Positions 24,475 to 33,702 of a stretch of 64,000 nucleotides of DNA are shown here, piece after piece. Position numbers and translations under genes: made by a program. The stretch is from Diplocloster modestus (GTDB lineage: Bacteria > Bacillota > Clostridia > Lachnospirales > Lachnospiraceae), in assembly GCF_019042245.1 (NCBI RefSeq), contig NZ_JAHQCX010000016.1:59373-123372 (forward strand). Direction: 5' to 3'. The notes below the pieces were generated by a model that ran no database searches, was not told the DNA's origin, and worked only from the letters and a program-made list of their open reading frames with translations. Positions within the stretch are counted from its first letter, which is position 1. Every line of letters starts with the position of its first letter.

Positions 24475-27009
24475 ATGAAAATAAAACACAGATGGAAAAC
24501 GCTTCTCCTTGCGGTCCTATCCGTGTCAATCGTGCTTTTGGGCAGTATCTACTACCTCAGGAGCGTACAGAACTCTCTGTGGCTCAAATCGGTAACCGAC
24601 GTCCTGGAAGTAACGGCGCAGGGCTGTCATGCGCTGGATACTTATATTGAAAAGGATATGGAGATGCTGCATTGGCTCGCCGAAGACCTGTCGGCGGAAG
24701 ATTCCCGCGACGGCAAAGCAATTCAGGAGGAAATGCTGCATCTGTCCGGAGATTCCGGCTCCTCCTATATCTGCGTCAGCCTGGATACCAATACCTGTTA
24801 CGGCACACAGCCCGGGGAGGCGCAAAAGCTTAACCCGGAACAGGCCGAGGCTTTATTGTCCCTGCAGGGCAGCGGAATTCGGGAACCGTATCTGGATGGC
24901 CGTACCGGCGTGTGGACGTTGGGATATTACGAACGGTTTTCATTTCAGGACGGAGCGGAGGGATTCCTGCAAAAGTCCCTGCCCCTCTCTACGGTCGCGG
25001 AACGGTTTTCCCTGTCTTTCTACGACGATACCGGGTTTTCTTATGTGGTCAGCCCACAGGGGGATATTTTGATCCGCTCTTTACACCGCAACAGCAACCG
25101 TACCTTTCAAAACCTGTTTGATATCATCGACCTGCAAGGCAATGATCCGGATGAAATCCGGTCATTTCAGGCCGCATTGGAGCTTGGGAAAAAAGGGGCT
25201 GCCCGCTTCCACTATCAGGAAGAAGACTACGTGTTCTGTTACGTGCCCATGGAAAATACGCCGGGATGGTATCTGGTGTCCATTGTCCCCAACCGGGTCA
25301 TCATGGAACAGACCCACAATATTGTCCAAAATTCCCAGGTGTTTCTCATTCTGATACTGGTAAGCGGTCTGATCATGGCCGCATTTTATATCGTCCACCG
25401 AACCACCTCCCGGCGGATACTCCAGGCCGAAGAACGCGCGCGCCTGGCCGCCGAGAGCGCGAACACCGCCAAAAGCCGTTTTCTGTCCAATATGTCCCAT
25501 GATATCCGCACTCCTATGAACGCCATCATCGGTATGACCCAATTGGCTTCCCGTCACGCCGGGGAACCGGATAAGGTCAGGGAATATCTGAAAAACATTG
25601 AACTGTCGGGACAGCTTCTGGTGGGACTGATCAACGATATTCTGGATATGTCCAAGATCGAAAGCGGTAAAATGAAACTGAATAACATGGATACTTCCCT
25701 GGAAACACTGCTTACGAATCTGGTGCGAATCATACAGCCGACGGCTGCACAAAAGAACCAGGGATTCCACATCTATTTACACGGCATTACACACGAAACG
25801 CTTTCTTTTGATCCGCTGCGCCTCAATCAGGTGCTCATCAACCTGCTCTCCAACGCGGTAAAATTCACGTCGGAGGGCGGCGCGGTCCGGGTCGATATTA
25901 CGGAAAGTCCTTCCGTCCGGGAAAACAGAGCCCATCTGACCATCCGCGTGGCGGATACCGGGATCGGTATGAAGCCGGAATACCTCCGGCACATCTTTGA
26001 TTCCTTTTCCCGGGAACAGGACGACCGGGTTCATCAGACCGAAGGAACCGGCCTTGGCATGGCCATTGTCAAAATGATCGTCGATATGATGGAGGGGACG
26101 ATCACCGTGGACAGCAGACCCGGGGAGGGTTCTGTCTTCACCGTGGACCTGGACCTGCTCCTTGCGGCCGCTGCCGATCAGGAAAACCCGGCGCTGCCCG
26201 GCATCCGAATCCTCATCGCGGACAGTGATCCCGAAGAAAGCCGCACCACCGCAGAATTTCTGCGCGCTCTGGGGCTAAGCCCGGATCTTGTTCCGTCAGG
26301 AGAAGCGGCCGTACAGAAAGCGGCCGCCGCCCACAGCCGCGGGGATGATTACACTTTGATCCTGTTGGATGCGGAATTGGAGGATCCGGACGCGGTCGGG
26401 ACAGCCCTGGCAATCCTGGAGCAGACGGGCGAAAAACCGCCGTCTCTTCTCCTGTCCGCGTATGATTGCGCGGGTATGGAGGAGGAAGCTGCCGCTGCCG
26501 GCATAAAAGATTTTCTTCAGAAGCCGTTACTTAAAACCGCTCTGCACCGCTGTATCTGCCAAAACGTCCTGGGAGATAAACCGACGGCGACTTGCAAAGA
26601 CATGAGCCAGGATCTGACCGGCAGGCGTATTCTTCTGGCGGAAGATAATATGCTGAACCAGGAGATCGCGCGGGAATTATTGGAAGGCCTGGGCGCGCAG
26701 ATGGACATGGTTTCCAACGGCCTGGCCTGTGTGGAATCATTTGAAAAATCGTCTCCCGGGCATTATGACCTGATATTAATGGACGTGCAGATGCCCGTCA
26801 TGAACGGGTATGAGGCGACAAAACAGATCCGCGGCTTAGACCGTGCGGACGCCGGCGTCATCCCCATCCTGGCTATGACCGCGGATGCCTTCGCGGAGGA
26901 TGTGGAGGCCACCCTGGCCGCGGGTATGAACGGTCATCTGGCCAAACCACTGGATATTCCGACAATGATAAGACAGATCCATCTACTCTTGAATGGGAAT
27001 GGAGACTGA
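24475..27009 (+). CDS. Hybrid sensor histidine kinase with two receiver domains
   Basis: 844 residues. TM1 (about 9-29), an extracellular Cache-like sensing domain (about 30-285), TM2 (about 286-308). Then HisKA with phospho-acceptor His342 in SHDIRTPMN and HATPase with LLSNAVKFT, ADTGIGM and EGTGLGMAIV. A first receiver has Asp632 in LILLDAELED; its first acidic patch is atypical (IADSDPEE). A canonical second receiver has AEDNMLNQ, Asp770 in LILMDVQMP and LAKPLD. No Hpt or DNA-binding output is attached. GGAGGAA site before ATG. It is coupled to the binding lipoprotein upstream; the output partner is not in the operon, though an AraC regulator lies convergently next door. Confidence 0.9.
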   Translation: MKIKHRWKTLLLAVLSVSIVLLGSIYYLRSVQNSLWLKSVTDVLEVTAQGCHALDTYIEKDMEMLHWLAEDLSAEDSRDGKAIQEEMLHLSGDSGSSYICVSLDTNTCYGTQPGEAQKLNPEQAEALLSLQGSGIREPYLDGRTGVWTLGYYERFSFQDGAEGFLQKSLPLSTVAERFSLSFYDDTGFSYVVSPQGDILIRSLHRNSNRTFQNLFDIIDLQGNDPDEIRSFQAALELGKKGAARFHYQEEDYVFCYVPMENTPGWYLVSIVPNRVIMEQTHNIVQNSQVFLILILVSGLIMAAFYIVHRTTSRRILQAEERARLAAESANTAKSRFLSNMSHDIRTPMNAIIGMTQLASRHAGEPDKVREYLKNIELSGQLLVGLINDILDMSKIESGKMKLNNMDTSLETLLTNLVRIIQPTAAQKNQGFHIYLHGITHETLSFDPLRLNQVLINLLSNAVKFTSEGGAVRVDITESPSVRENRAHLTIRVADTGIGMKPEYLRHIFDSFSREQDDRVHQTEGTGLGMAIVKMIVDMMEGTITVDSRPGEGSVFTVDLDLLLAAAADQENPALPGIRILIADSDPEESRTTAEFLRALGLSPDLVPSGEAAVQKAAAAHSRGDDYTLILLDAELEDPDAVGTALAILEQTGEKPPSLLLSAYDCAGMEEEAAAAGIKDFLQKPLLKTALHRCICQNVLGDKPTATCKDMSQDLTGRRILLAEDNMLNQEIARELLEGLGAQMDMVSNGLACVESFEKSSPGHYDLILMDVQMPVMNGYEATKQIRGLDRADAGVIPILAMTADAFAEDVEATLAAGMNGHLAKPLDIPTMIRQIHLLLNGNGD

Positions 27010-27025
27010 CCGCCGCCGCAACCGT

Positions 27026-27913
27026 TTACAGGTAGCCGTGTGTCCGCAGATAGGGATTTTTCACATGGGACATGTTGGGGCCTGCCAGGGACTTCCGGTA
27101 TTTCAGGGGCGGCTGCCCGTAATAGTGCTGGAAAGCCCTGGTAAAGGATCTGCTGTCGGAGAAACCATTGTCCAGAGCGATCTGCAGGATGGAGTAGTCG
27201 CTTTCCGTAAGGTCCTGGTAGGCGTGGTGCATGCGGATACTGGTCAGATATTTCTTAAAGGTGGTGCCCATGCACTCTTTAAAGGTCCGTGACAGATGTT
27301 CCTTGGATATTCCGTAGTCCCTGGACAGGGTATCCAGAGAAATCGTCTCCCGGTAATGCGTATCGATATAGGCTATAATATCCTGGCACCGCTCCATGTA
27401 CTTCTGGGTTTTGATAGCGGTAGGCACCTCCTTCTCCCTCTTGAACTCGGTGAGAAGTATATATAAGATCTCATAGAAACTGCTGTTTAGCTTCAGCTGG
27501 TAATGAAGATTCGTTTTCCGGTTGCTGAACACCGGAAAAATTTCTTTAAAGATTCTGCCCAACTGGGTATAACCGGCTTTCTCCTGATCCAGCACAAAAC
27601 AGATATCCTCATAGGCGGGGTAAATCTGTTTTAAAAAAGCCACGGGAAATATAATAGTGATGGCCTCCGCAGGGCTTGAATAATTCATATGGCAGCCGTG
27701 CACCTCTCCCCCGTTGATCAGGACCAGATCCCCGGCCTTCGCCACGAACCTGCGGCCGCCCACGTCAAACAGGCAGTCCCCCCACAGGATGTAGGTCAGC
27801 TCCAGGCTGCGGTGCCAGTGTTTATCCACCTCCATGATCTGGTTCTCTGTGTGTACATACACCCAGGCGAGAAATTTTTCAGGAACTTTAATCGTCTCGT
27901 GGGGATATTCCAT
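27026..27913 (-). CDS. AraC-family regulator (GH3 operon)
   Basis: 295 residues. Cupin-type N-terminal domain with HRSLELTYILWGDCLFDVGG and LVLINGGEVHG; C-terminal AraC helix-turn-helix pair (ISLDTLSRDYGISKEHLSRTFKE; ILQIALDNGFSDSRSFTRAFQHYYGQPPLKYR). ATG start with GAGGAGGA. It is transcribed away from the ABC-GH3 operon, which starts 333 bp to the right. This suggests it controls those genes in response to an aryl- or oligo-glucoside. Confidence 0.9.
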   Translation of the reverse strand: MEYPHETIKVPEKFLAWVYVHTENQIMEVDKHWHRSLELTYILWGDCLFDVGGRRFVAKAGDLVLINGGEVHGCHMNYSSPAEAITIIFPVAFLKQIYPAYEDICFVLDQEKAGYTQLGRIFKEIFPVFSNRKTNLHYQLKLNSSFYEILYILLTEFKREKEVPTAIKTQKYMERCQDIIAYIDTHYRETISLDTLSRDYGISKEHLSRTFKECMGTTFKKYLTSIRMHHAYQDLTESDYSILQIALDNGFSDSRSFTRAFQHYYGQPPLKYRKSLAGPNMSHVKNPYLRTHGYL

Positions 27914-28246
27914 AGAATCCTCCTCTGCCGTTTGCCGGCTCTTTTTTTTCTATTTTTCTTTCCTATTTGACCTTCTATTTTCTTCATATCTTGTCTTTAT
28001 TATGGTAAATCCCTCTGAAATTGTCAATATTACGTTAAATAATATCAATTTTTTGCATATTTTTCGCTAATAATCGAACTGAAACTCCACGGAAGCCGGA
28101 TTATAATAAAATCACTGAAGAAAACAACATACCCACATACCACGGTAAAGAGGCTGTCATGATGTAATAGAAAAGTTATTACGGATATGGCGGCCTTTCA
28201 AAAATAAACAACATTATCAATGGAGTTTCAAGGAGGTAGGTAATCT
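27914..28246. promoter_or_regulatory. Divergent regulatory region between AraC and the ABC-GH3 operon
   Basis: 333 bp, AT-rich, without a gene. On the plus strand TATAAT lies at 28102-28107 with only a weak -35 (CTGAAA, 17 bp upstream), as expected for an activator-dependent promoter. The leader from there to the GTG start is about 135 bases and ends in a perfect AAGGAGGT site. I see no riboswitch or terminator. Confidence 0.45.
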
Positions 28247-29128
28247 GTGAAAAAGCAAAAAATGGGATTTTGGCGCCACGCGCTGTTTCTGGGGCCGGCA
28301 TCCCTGGCCTTTGCGCTGGCCGTAGTCGTTCCGTTTGTAATCAGCGTCATCTATTCGTTTACGGACTGGAACGGAGTGGCCAATGACATCAAGTTTATCG
28401 GACTGGACAACTTTGTGAGAATCTTCTCCGGGAAGTCTAATTTTCTGGGTTCCTTCTGGTTTACACTGAAAATCTCGGTGGTGAACGTCATTTTGATCAA
28501 CGTGCTGGGAACCCTGCTGGCGGTAGCCCTTACATCGGCCATCCGCGCAAAAGGGCTGTTCCGTGTAGCCTTTTATCTGCCGAATACGATCGGCGGCCTG
28601 ATTCTGGGTTTCGTATGGCAGTTCATCTTCGTCACAGGCTTTCCCGCTATTGGACAACTGCTTCAATCGGGCTTTTTCAACCAACAGTGGCTGGGCACGG
28701 AGTCTACCGCGTTTATCGGACTGGTGATCGTCAGCGTCTGGCAGAACGTGGGGTATGTGATGGTAATCATGACCGCCGCACTGATGGGCGTCCCTTCCGA
28801 TCTGATCGAATCCGCCCGGATCGACGGCGCGTCGGCTGTGTGCACCTTCTTCAAGGTAAAACTGCCTCTGTGTATGCCTTACATAACCGTGTGCCTGTTC
28901 TGGACGATCTCCAACGCCTTTAAGATGTTCGAGCTGAACTACTCGCTGACGAAGGGCGGCCCCTATGGATCTACCAATTCCATGGCCCTGTATATTTACA
29001 ACGACGCGTTTGCCAACAATAAATACGGGTTAGCCACTGCCGAGTCACTGGTGTTCTTCGTAATTATCATGCTCATAACCGGCATCCAGATGTACTTCAC
29101 CGGCAAGAAAGAGAGGGAGTACCAATGA
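28247..29128 (+). CDS. Carbohydrate ABC transporter permease (MalF-like)
   Basis: 293 residues, six TM segments, EAA loop ESARIDGASAVCTFFKVKLPLCMPYI. GTG start behind a strong AAGGAGGT site. It overlaps the next permease by four bases (ATGA), so the two are coupled as the membrane heterodimer of a sugar importer. First gene of the five-gene GH3 operon; the ATPase is missing, as usual for this type. Confidence 0.9.
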   Translation: MKKQKMGFWRHALFLGPASLAFALAVVVPFVISVIYSFTDWNGVANDIKFIGLDNFVRIFSGKSNFLGSFWFTLKISVVNVILINVLGTLLAVALTSAIRAKGLFRVAFYLPNTIGGLILGFVWQFIFVTGFPAIGQLLQSGFFNQQWLGTESTAFIGLVIVSVWQNVGYVMVIMTAALMGVPSDLIESARIDGASAVCTFFKVKLPLCMPYITVCLFWTISNAFKMFELNYSLTKGGPYGSTNSMALYIYNDAFANNKYGLATAESLVFFVIIMLITGIQMYFTGKKEREYQ

Positions 29129-29952
29129 AAAAAGGTAAAATCGGATCTGTCATCCTGTTTCTCGTCATGTTACTGGCGGTCCTTGTGTTCCTCTATCCTC
29201 TGTTCGTGGTGGTGATGAACTCCTTTAAGCCGCTGGGCGATATTATCGCAAGGCCTCTTGAGATTCCCGGCATCCTGCATCTGGAGAATTATATCAATGC
29301 CTGGAAAACGGTAGAAATCCCCAGGGTCATGTGGAATACCGCCCTGGTGACCGTCCTCTCCGTAACCGGGATCGTACTGTTAAGCGCTATGAGCGCCTAC
29401 TGGTCCGAGCGGCATCCCACCGTTTATTCCCGTATATTTTCCAGGCTGCTGGTTCTGTCCATGCTGATCCCTTTTGCCTCCCTGATGATTCCTCTGGTAC
29501 AGGTGATGCGGGTGTTCCGCCTGAACAATTCCCTGTCCGGGGCCATCGTCACCTACTGGGGAATCGGTCTGGCCTTCGCCTTCTTTATGACACAGGGCGC
29601 GGTGAAATCTCTCCCCTATGAGCTTGAGGAGGCGGCCAGAGTAGACGGCTGCGGCCCGGTGCGGGTATTCTGGCAGATCATTCTTCCGCTGCTGCAGCCC
29701 ACCATGGTGACGATCTTCGTCATGGACATCTTCTGGATCTGGAATGACTTTATCGTTCCGCTGATCCTGCTGGACAGCAGCCAGCTGAGCACGATCCAGC
29801 TGGCGATCAAGAAACTGTTCAGCCAGTATTCCAGCCAGTGGGATCTGGCGCTTCCGGCGCTGGTGATCTCCATTGTTCCTATATTAGTGGTATTCGTCCT
29901 GTTACAGAAAAAAATCGTCGGCGGTATTCTGGCCGGAGCTGTAAAGGGATAA
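29125..29952 (+). CDS. Carbohydrate ABC transporter permease (MalG-like)
   Basis: 275 residues, six TM segments, EAA loop EEAARVDGCGPVRVFWQIILPLLQP. The ending GGILAGAVKG is typical of the MalG/LacG subfamily. Start overlaps the previous permease stop (ATGA). Partner of the 28247 permease and the 29993 binding protein. Confidence 0.9.
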   Translation: MKKGKIGSVILFLVMLLAVLVFLYPLFVVVMNSFKPLGDIIARPLEIPGILHLENYINAWKTVEIPRVMWNTALVTVLSVTGIVLLSAMSAYWSERHPTVYSRIFSRLLVLSMLIPFASLMIPLVQVMRVFRLNNSLSGAIVTYWGIGLAFAFFMTQGAVKSLPYELEEAARVDGCGPVRVFWQIILPLLQPTMVTIFVMDIFWIWNDFIVPLILLDSSQLSTIQLAIKKLFSQYSSQWDLALPALVISIVPILVVFVLLQKKIVGGILAGAVKG

Positions 29953-29992
29953 ATATAAAACAAAACCGTAAATACAGAAGGAGGAAACGTAT

Positions 29993-31339
29993 ATGAAAGA
30001 AAGAAAAAGACTTTTGGCACTGCTGTTGTCAGGTGTGATGGCCCTGGGCATGTTTGGCTGCGGAGTTACCACCGGTTCCGGTGATGCCGCCCCGGAAAAG
30101 ACCCCGGCCGCACAGGACAGCGGGGAAGCCGCCGGCGATAAGGGCACTGGCACTGCCGATGCAGGTACCACAGAGAAAAAGACCATCTACATCTATCAGC
30201 TGAAGATCCAGATCGACGAGGCATTGAAAAATGTATGCAAACAATATTCCGAGATGCATCCGGAGGTGGAATTCGTGGTGGAATCCGAGGCCGATAACTA
30301 TTTTACCTCATTAAAGACCAAGTTTACCGGCGGACAGGCTCCGGACGTGTTTACCATCGTAGGTAACGCGGACGCGAAGCTGTGGCAGTCCCACCTGGAA
30401 GACTTAAGCGACCAGCCCTGGGTAGCGGATATGATTGACCTGGCCAAACAGGACATTACCATCGACGGCGGCGTATATGGACTGCCGGTTTCCGTGGAAG
30501 GCTATGGTTATATGTACAATAAAAAACTGTTTGAACAGGCGGGAATCACCGAGGTGCCCACCACGCTTACCCAGATGAAGGCAGCCGTGGATAAATTAGA
30601 AGCGGCAGGCATTTCCCCCATCACACAGCCCTACATGGATTGGTATCAGGCCGGAAACTTTATGGTAAATGTAGGGATTGCCAGACAAGAGGACCCCATG
30701 GCGTTCCTCCAGGGATTAAACGACGGCAGCACCACTTTCGTGGATAACCCCGTATTCCTGACGCTGGCGGATTATCTGCTCTATGACGTATCCAAATGCA
30801 CGAACCCGATGAATACCGACTTCAACACCCAGACTTCCCTGTTCAGCAACCAGGAAGTGGCCATGACCCTGGGAGGAAACTGGAACCAGCCCACGCTGGA
30901 CGAAGCCGGACCGGATCTGTCCGCGGGCTTAATGCCTTTCCCCATCGATGATGACAAGGAAGCCAACGATATGCTGTTTGCCGGGGTAACCGGATACTGG
31001 GGCATCAACAAGGACTCTGAGGCAAAGGAAGAGATCAAGGAATTCTTTACCTGGCTTTCCACCACCCCGGAGGGACAGAAATGCATGACCACCGATCTGC
31101 AGATGATTCCCGCCTTCCGGTCCTTTGAAGCGGACCCGGACAGCATCGGTGAACTGGGAACAGATCTTTCTTCCTATATTAATCAGGGTAAGGTATATGG
31201 CATGTATCATTCCTATTATCCGGACGGATTTGCCCAGGCGGCCGGGGAGGCCGTACAGAAGCTGGTGGCCGGCAACATCGACGGCGTGGCTTTCACCCGT
31301 GAGCTTCAGAACGGCTGGAATAACTTAAAGACCGAGTAA
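29993..31339 (+). CDS. Extracellular sugar-binding lipoprotein
   Basis: 448 residues with a lipoprotein signal (lipobox MFGC at about 20-23) and an acidic/Gly/Ala linker. The family-1 solute-binding domain carries GLPVSVEGYGYMYNKKLFEQAG and AMTLGGNWNQP. ATG start with AGAAGGAGG. It is encoded between the permeases and the GH3 enzyme, 41 bp after the permease gene. The ligand is probably a beta-gluco-oligosaccharide, inferred from the next gene. Confidence 0.9.
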   Translation: MKERKRLLALLLSGVMALGMFGCGVTTGSGDAAPEKTPAAQDSGEAAGDKGTGTADAGTTEKKTIYIYQLKIQIDEALKNVCKQYSEMHPEVEFVVESEADNYFTSLKTKFTGGQAPDVFTIVGNADAKLWQSHLEDLSDQPWVADMIDLAKQDITIDGGVYGLPVSVEGYGYMYNKKLFEQAGITEVPTTLTQMKAAVDKLEAAGISPITQPYMDWYQAGNFMVNVGIARQEDPMAFLQGLNDGSTTFVDNPVFLTLADYLLYDVSKCTNPMNTDFNTQTSLFSNQEVAMTLGGNWNQPTLDEAGPDLSAGLMPFPIDDDKEANDMLFAGVTGYWGINKDSEAKEEIKEFFTWLSTTPEGQKCMTTDLQMIPAFRSFEADPDSIGELGTDLSSYINQGKVYGMYHSYYPDGFAQAAGEAVQKLVAGNIDGVAFTRELQNGWNNLKTE

Positions 31340-31353
31340 ACGGAGGTTATTTT

Positions 31354-33675
31354 GTGAATATAGAGGATATTATCAAAAAAATGACCCTGCATGAGAAGGT
31401 GATGTTCTGCACAGGTAAAAATTCCTGGAGAACGCTGGACTTGCCGCACCTCGGAGTGCCGTCTGTCCTGATGAGCGACGGCACCAGCGGGGTCCGGTTC
31501 CAGATGGGCTCTGACGATCCAAAGCCCTCCACCTTTTATGACACATTAAGCGGCCGTTTCGACGACGAGAAAGCCCTTAACAATACCTGCGAGGCTACGG
31601 CATTCCCCTCCGGATCAGCCATCGCCTGTTCCTGGAACAAAGACCTGATCCGCCAGGTCGGCCGGGCCATCGCAGCCGAGTGCCGGGGTATCGGCATCCA
31701 GCTGCTGCTGGGCCCGGGTATCAATATCCGCCGGCATCCCCTGACAGCCCGGAACTTCGAATATTATTCCGAGGACCCCTGTCTGGCCGGCGACATGGCT
31801 GCCGCCATGGTAGAAGGTGTCCAGAGTCTGGGTGTGGGAACCTGCATGAAGCACTTCGCCTGCCACAATTCCGACACCCGCAGAACCCGTGTCAATGTAA
31901 AAGCGGAAGAAAGGGCTCTGCGTGAAATCTATCTGGCCCCCTATGAGCGGGTAGTAAAGAAAGCGGATCCCACCAGCGTCATGTCCGCGTATAACAAGAT
32001 CAACGGCCAGGAGTGCAGCGGGGATAACCGCTATGTCCGCGACATTCTGAAAAAGGAATGGGGATTCGACGGCTGTGTCATCTGTGACTGGGGCGCCGTC
32101 AAAGATTCCGTGGAGGCCTCCAAAGGCGGCATTGACCTGCAGATGCCTTTAAGCCCTGCCTCCTCCAAATATCTGGAAGAAGCGGTACAAGACGGCCGTC
32201 TCGATGAAGCGCTGCTGGATGAGCGCGTACGCAATATTCTGAAGCTGGTACAGCGCCTGTCGGAATCCGCGCCTGCCGATTCCGATACGGAGGCAGACTT
32301 TGACCGGCATCACAAGCTCGCCAGGGAGGCCGCTTCGGAAAGCATGGTCCTGCTGAAAAATGACCGGATACTGCCGATCCGGCCAGGTTTTGCTAAGAAG
32401 CTGGCTGTAGCCGGCCTGCTGGCCGAACAGCCGCTGTACCAGGGAACCGGCTGCGCCATCGTCCGGGCCAAAGAGGTGGATATCCCTCTGACAGCCATCA
32501 AGCGCTACGCCGATGAAATGGATATGGAAGTCACCTATGTCCCCGGCTACGGCGCGGATGGCACAATCGACCCGGATCAGCTTAAAAAAGCAGAGCTTGC
32601 CGCACGGGAGGCCGATCTGGTCCTGGTATTCGCCGGTTCCTTCCTGCCCGAGGAGGACGACGACTATAACCGTAAAAACATGGCGATCCAGGAGGGACAT
32701 GAAGCTTTGATCCACGCAGTCTCCGGCGCCAATGAAAACACTGTGGTCATCCTGTCAAACGGGGACGTATGTGAAATGCCCTGGGAGGCGGAAGTAAAAG
32801 GGCTTCTGGACGTGTGGTACAGCGGGGAAGGCATGGGACAAGCGGTAGCCGATATCCTGTTCGGAGAAAGCAATCCCTCCGGCCGTCTCTCCGCCACCAT
32901 TCCCTTCCGGTTAAGCGACACTCCCGCCTATCTGGAATTCCCGGGCAATACGTTTGACCTGACCTACAATGAGGGCATCTATGTGGGTTACCGGTATTAT
33001 GATAAAAAAGATGTGACACCCCGCTATCCTTTCGGTTACGGGCTGTCCTACACTAATTTTCACTATTCGGGCCTGAAGGCCGGCGATGACTACCGCGTTC
33101 CCGGGACCTACCGGGTCAGCGTGGACATCACGAACCGGGGGGCCTACGGCGGAAAGGAAGTCGCGCAGCTCTACATAGCCCAGGCCGCTCCCGGACTGCC
33201 CCGTCCTGTGCGGGAGCTAAAAGCCTTCGAAAAGGTGTACCTGGGGCCGGGAGAGACAAAGACCGTCACCTTTGATTTGACGGAGAGAGACTTTTCCTAT
33301 TATGACCCGGAATCCGCAGGCTGGGTCGTGGACTCCGATACCTTTATGATAGAGATCGGCGCTTCCAGCAGGGACATCCGGGAAAGTCATAAAGTTCAGG
33401 TTTACAATGAGAAAAAGCCCGTGCGCAGATTGCGCAAAGACTGTGGTTTTGCGGAGCTTCTCTCCACGGAGCAGGGCAGGGAAATCTTCTATAATTTCCT
33501 GATAGAACGAAAGCTGCTCACAAGGGATCAGATCAATCCTGAGACGGAAAAATCCTTCCTGTGGGCCTTCTGGCCGGTCCGTTGTTTTCTCGATATGGGC
33601 GCCGGTGAAATGATTACTTACGAAATGATCGATGAGCTCATCGACCGGATCAATCAGGCATTGGAAAACGGTTAA
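31354..33675 (+). CDS. GH3 beta-glucosidase-like glycoside hydrolase
   Basis: 773 residues without signal peptide. The (beta/alpha)8 domain carries the family-3 marks KHFACHN (about 166-172), SVMSAYNKING and the nucleophile Asp245 in CVICDWGAV. The second alpha/beta sandwich domain is at about 330-550 (NDRILPIRPG, VFAGSFLPEEDDDYNRKN). The C-terminal fibronectin-III-like domain is at about 575-690. GTG start with GGAGG. Releases terminal beta-linked sugar, most often glucose or xylose, from imported saccharides; the exact specificity is open. Only 14 bp after the binding-protein gene. Confidence 0.92.
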   Translation: MNIEDIIKKMTLHEKVMFCTGKNSWRTLDLPHLGVPSVLMSDGTSGVRFQMGSDDPKPSTFYDTLSGRFDDEKALNNTCEATAFPSGSAIACSWNKDLIRQVGRAIAAECRGIGIQLLLGPGINIRRHPLTARNFEYYSEDPCLAGDMAAAMVEGVQSLGVGTCMKHFACHNSDTRRTRVNVKAEERALREIYLAPYERVVKKADPTSVMSAYNKINGQECSGDNRYVRDILKKEWGFDGCVICDWGAVKDSVEASKGGIDLQMPLSPASSKYLEEAVQDGRLDEALLDERVRNILKLVQRLSESAPADSDTEADFDRHHKLAREAASESMVLLKNDRILPIRPGFAKKLAVAGLLAEQPLYQGTGCAIVRAKEVDIPLTAIKRYADEMDMEVTYVPGYGADGTIDPDQLKKAELAAREADLVLVFAGSFLPEEDDDYNRKNMAIQEGHEALIHAVSGANENTVVILSNGDVCEMPWEAEVKGLLDVWYSGEGMGQAVADILFGESNPSGRLSATIPFRLSDTPAYLEFPGNTFDLTYNEGIYVGYRYYDKKDVTPRYPFGYGLSYTNFHYSGLKAGDDYRVPGTYRVSVDITNRGAYGGKEVAQLYIAQAAPGLPRPVRELKAFEKVYLGPGETKTVTFDLTERDFSYYDPESAGWVVDSDTFMIEIGASSRDIRESHKVQVYNEKKPVRRLRKDCGFAELLSTEQGREIFYNFLIERKLLTRDQINPETEKSFLWAFWPVRCFLDMGAGEMITYEMIDELIDRINQALENG

Positions 33676-33702
33676 TCCGATCGTGGCACAGGAGGAATCT
33701 CG

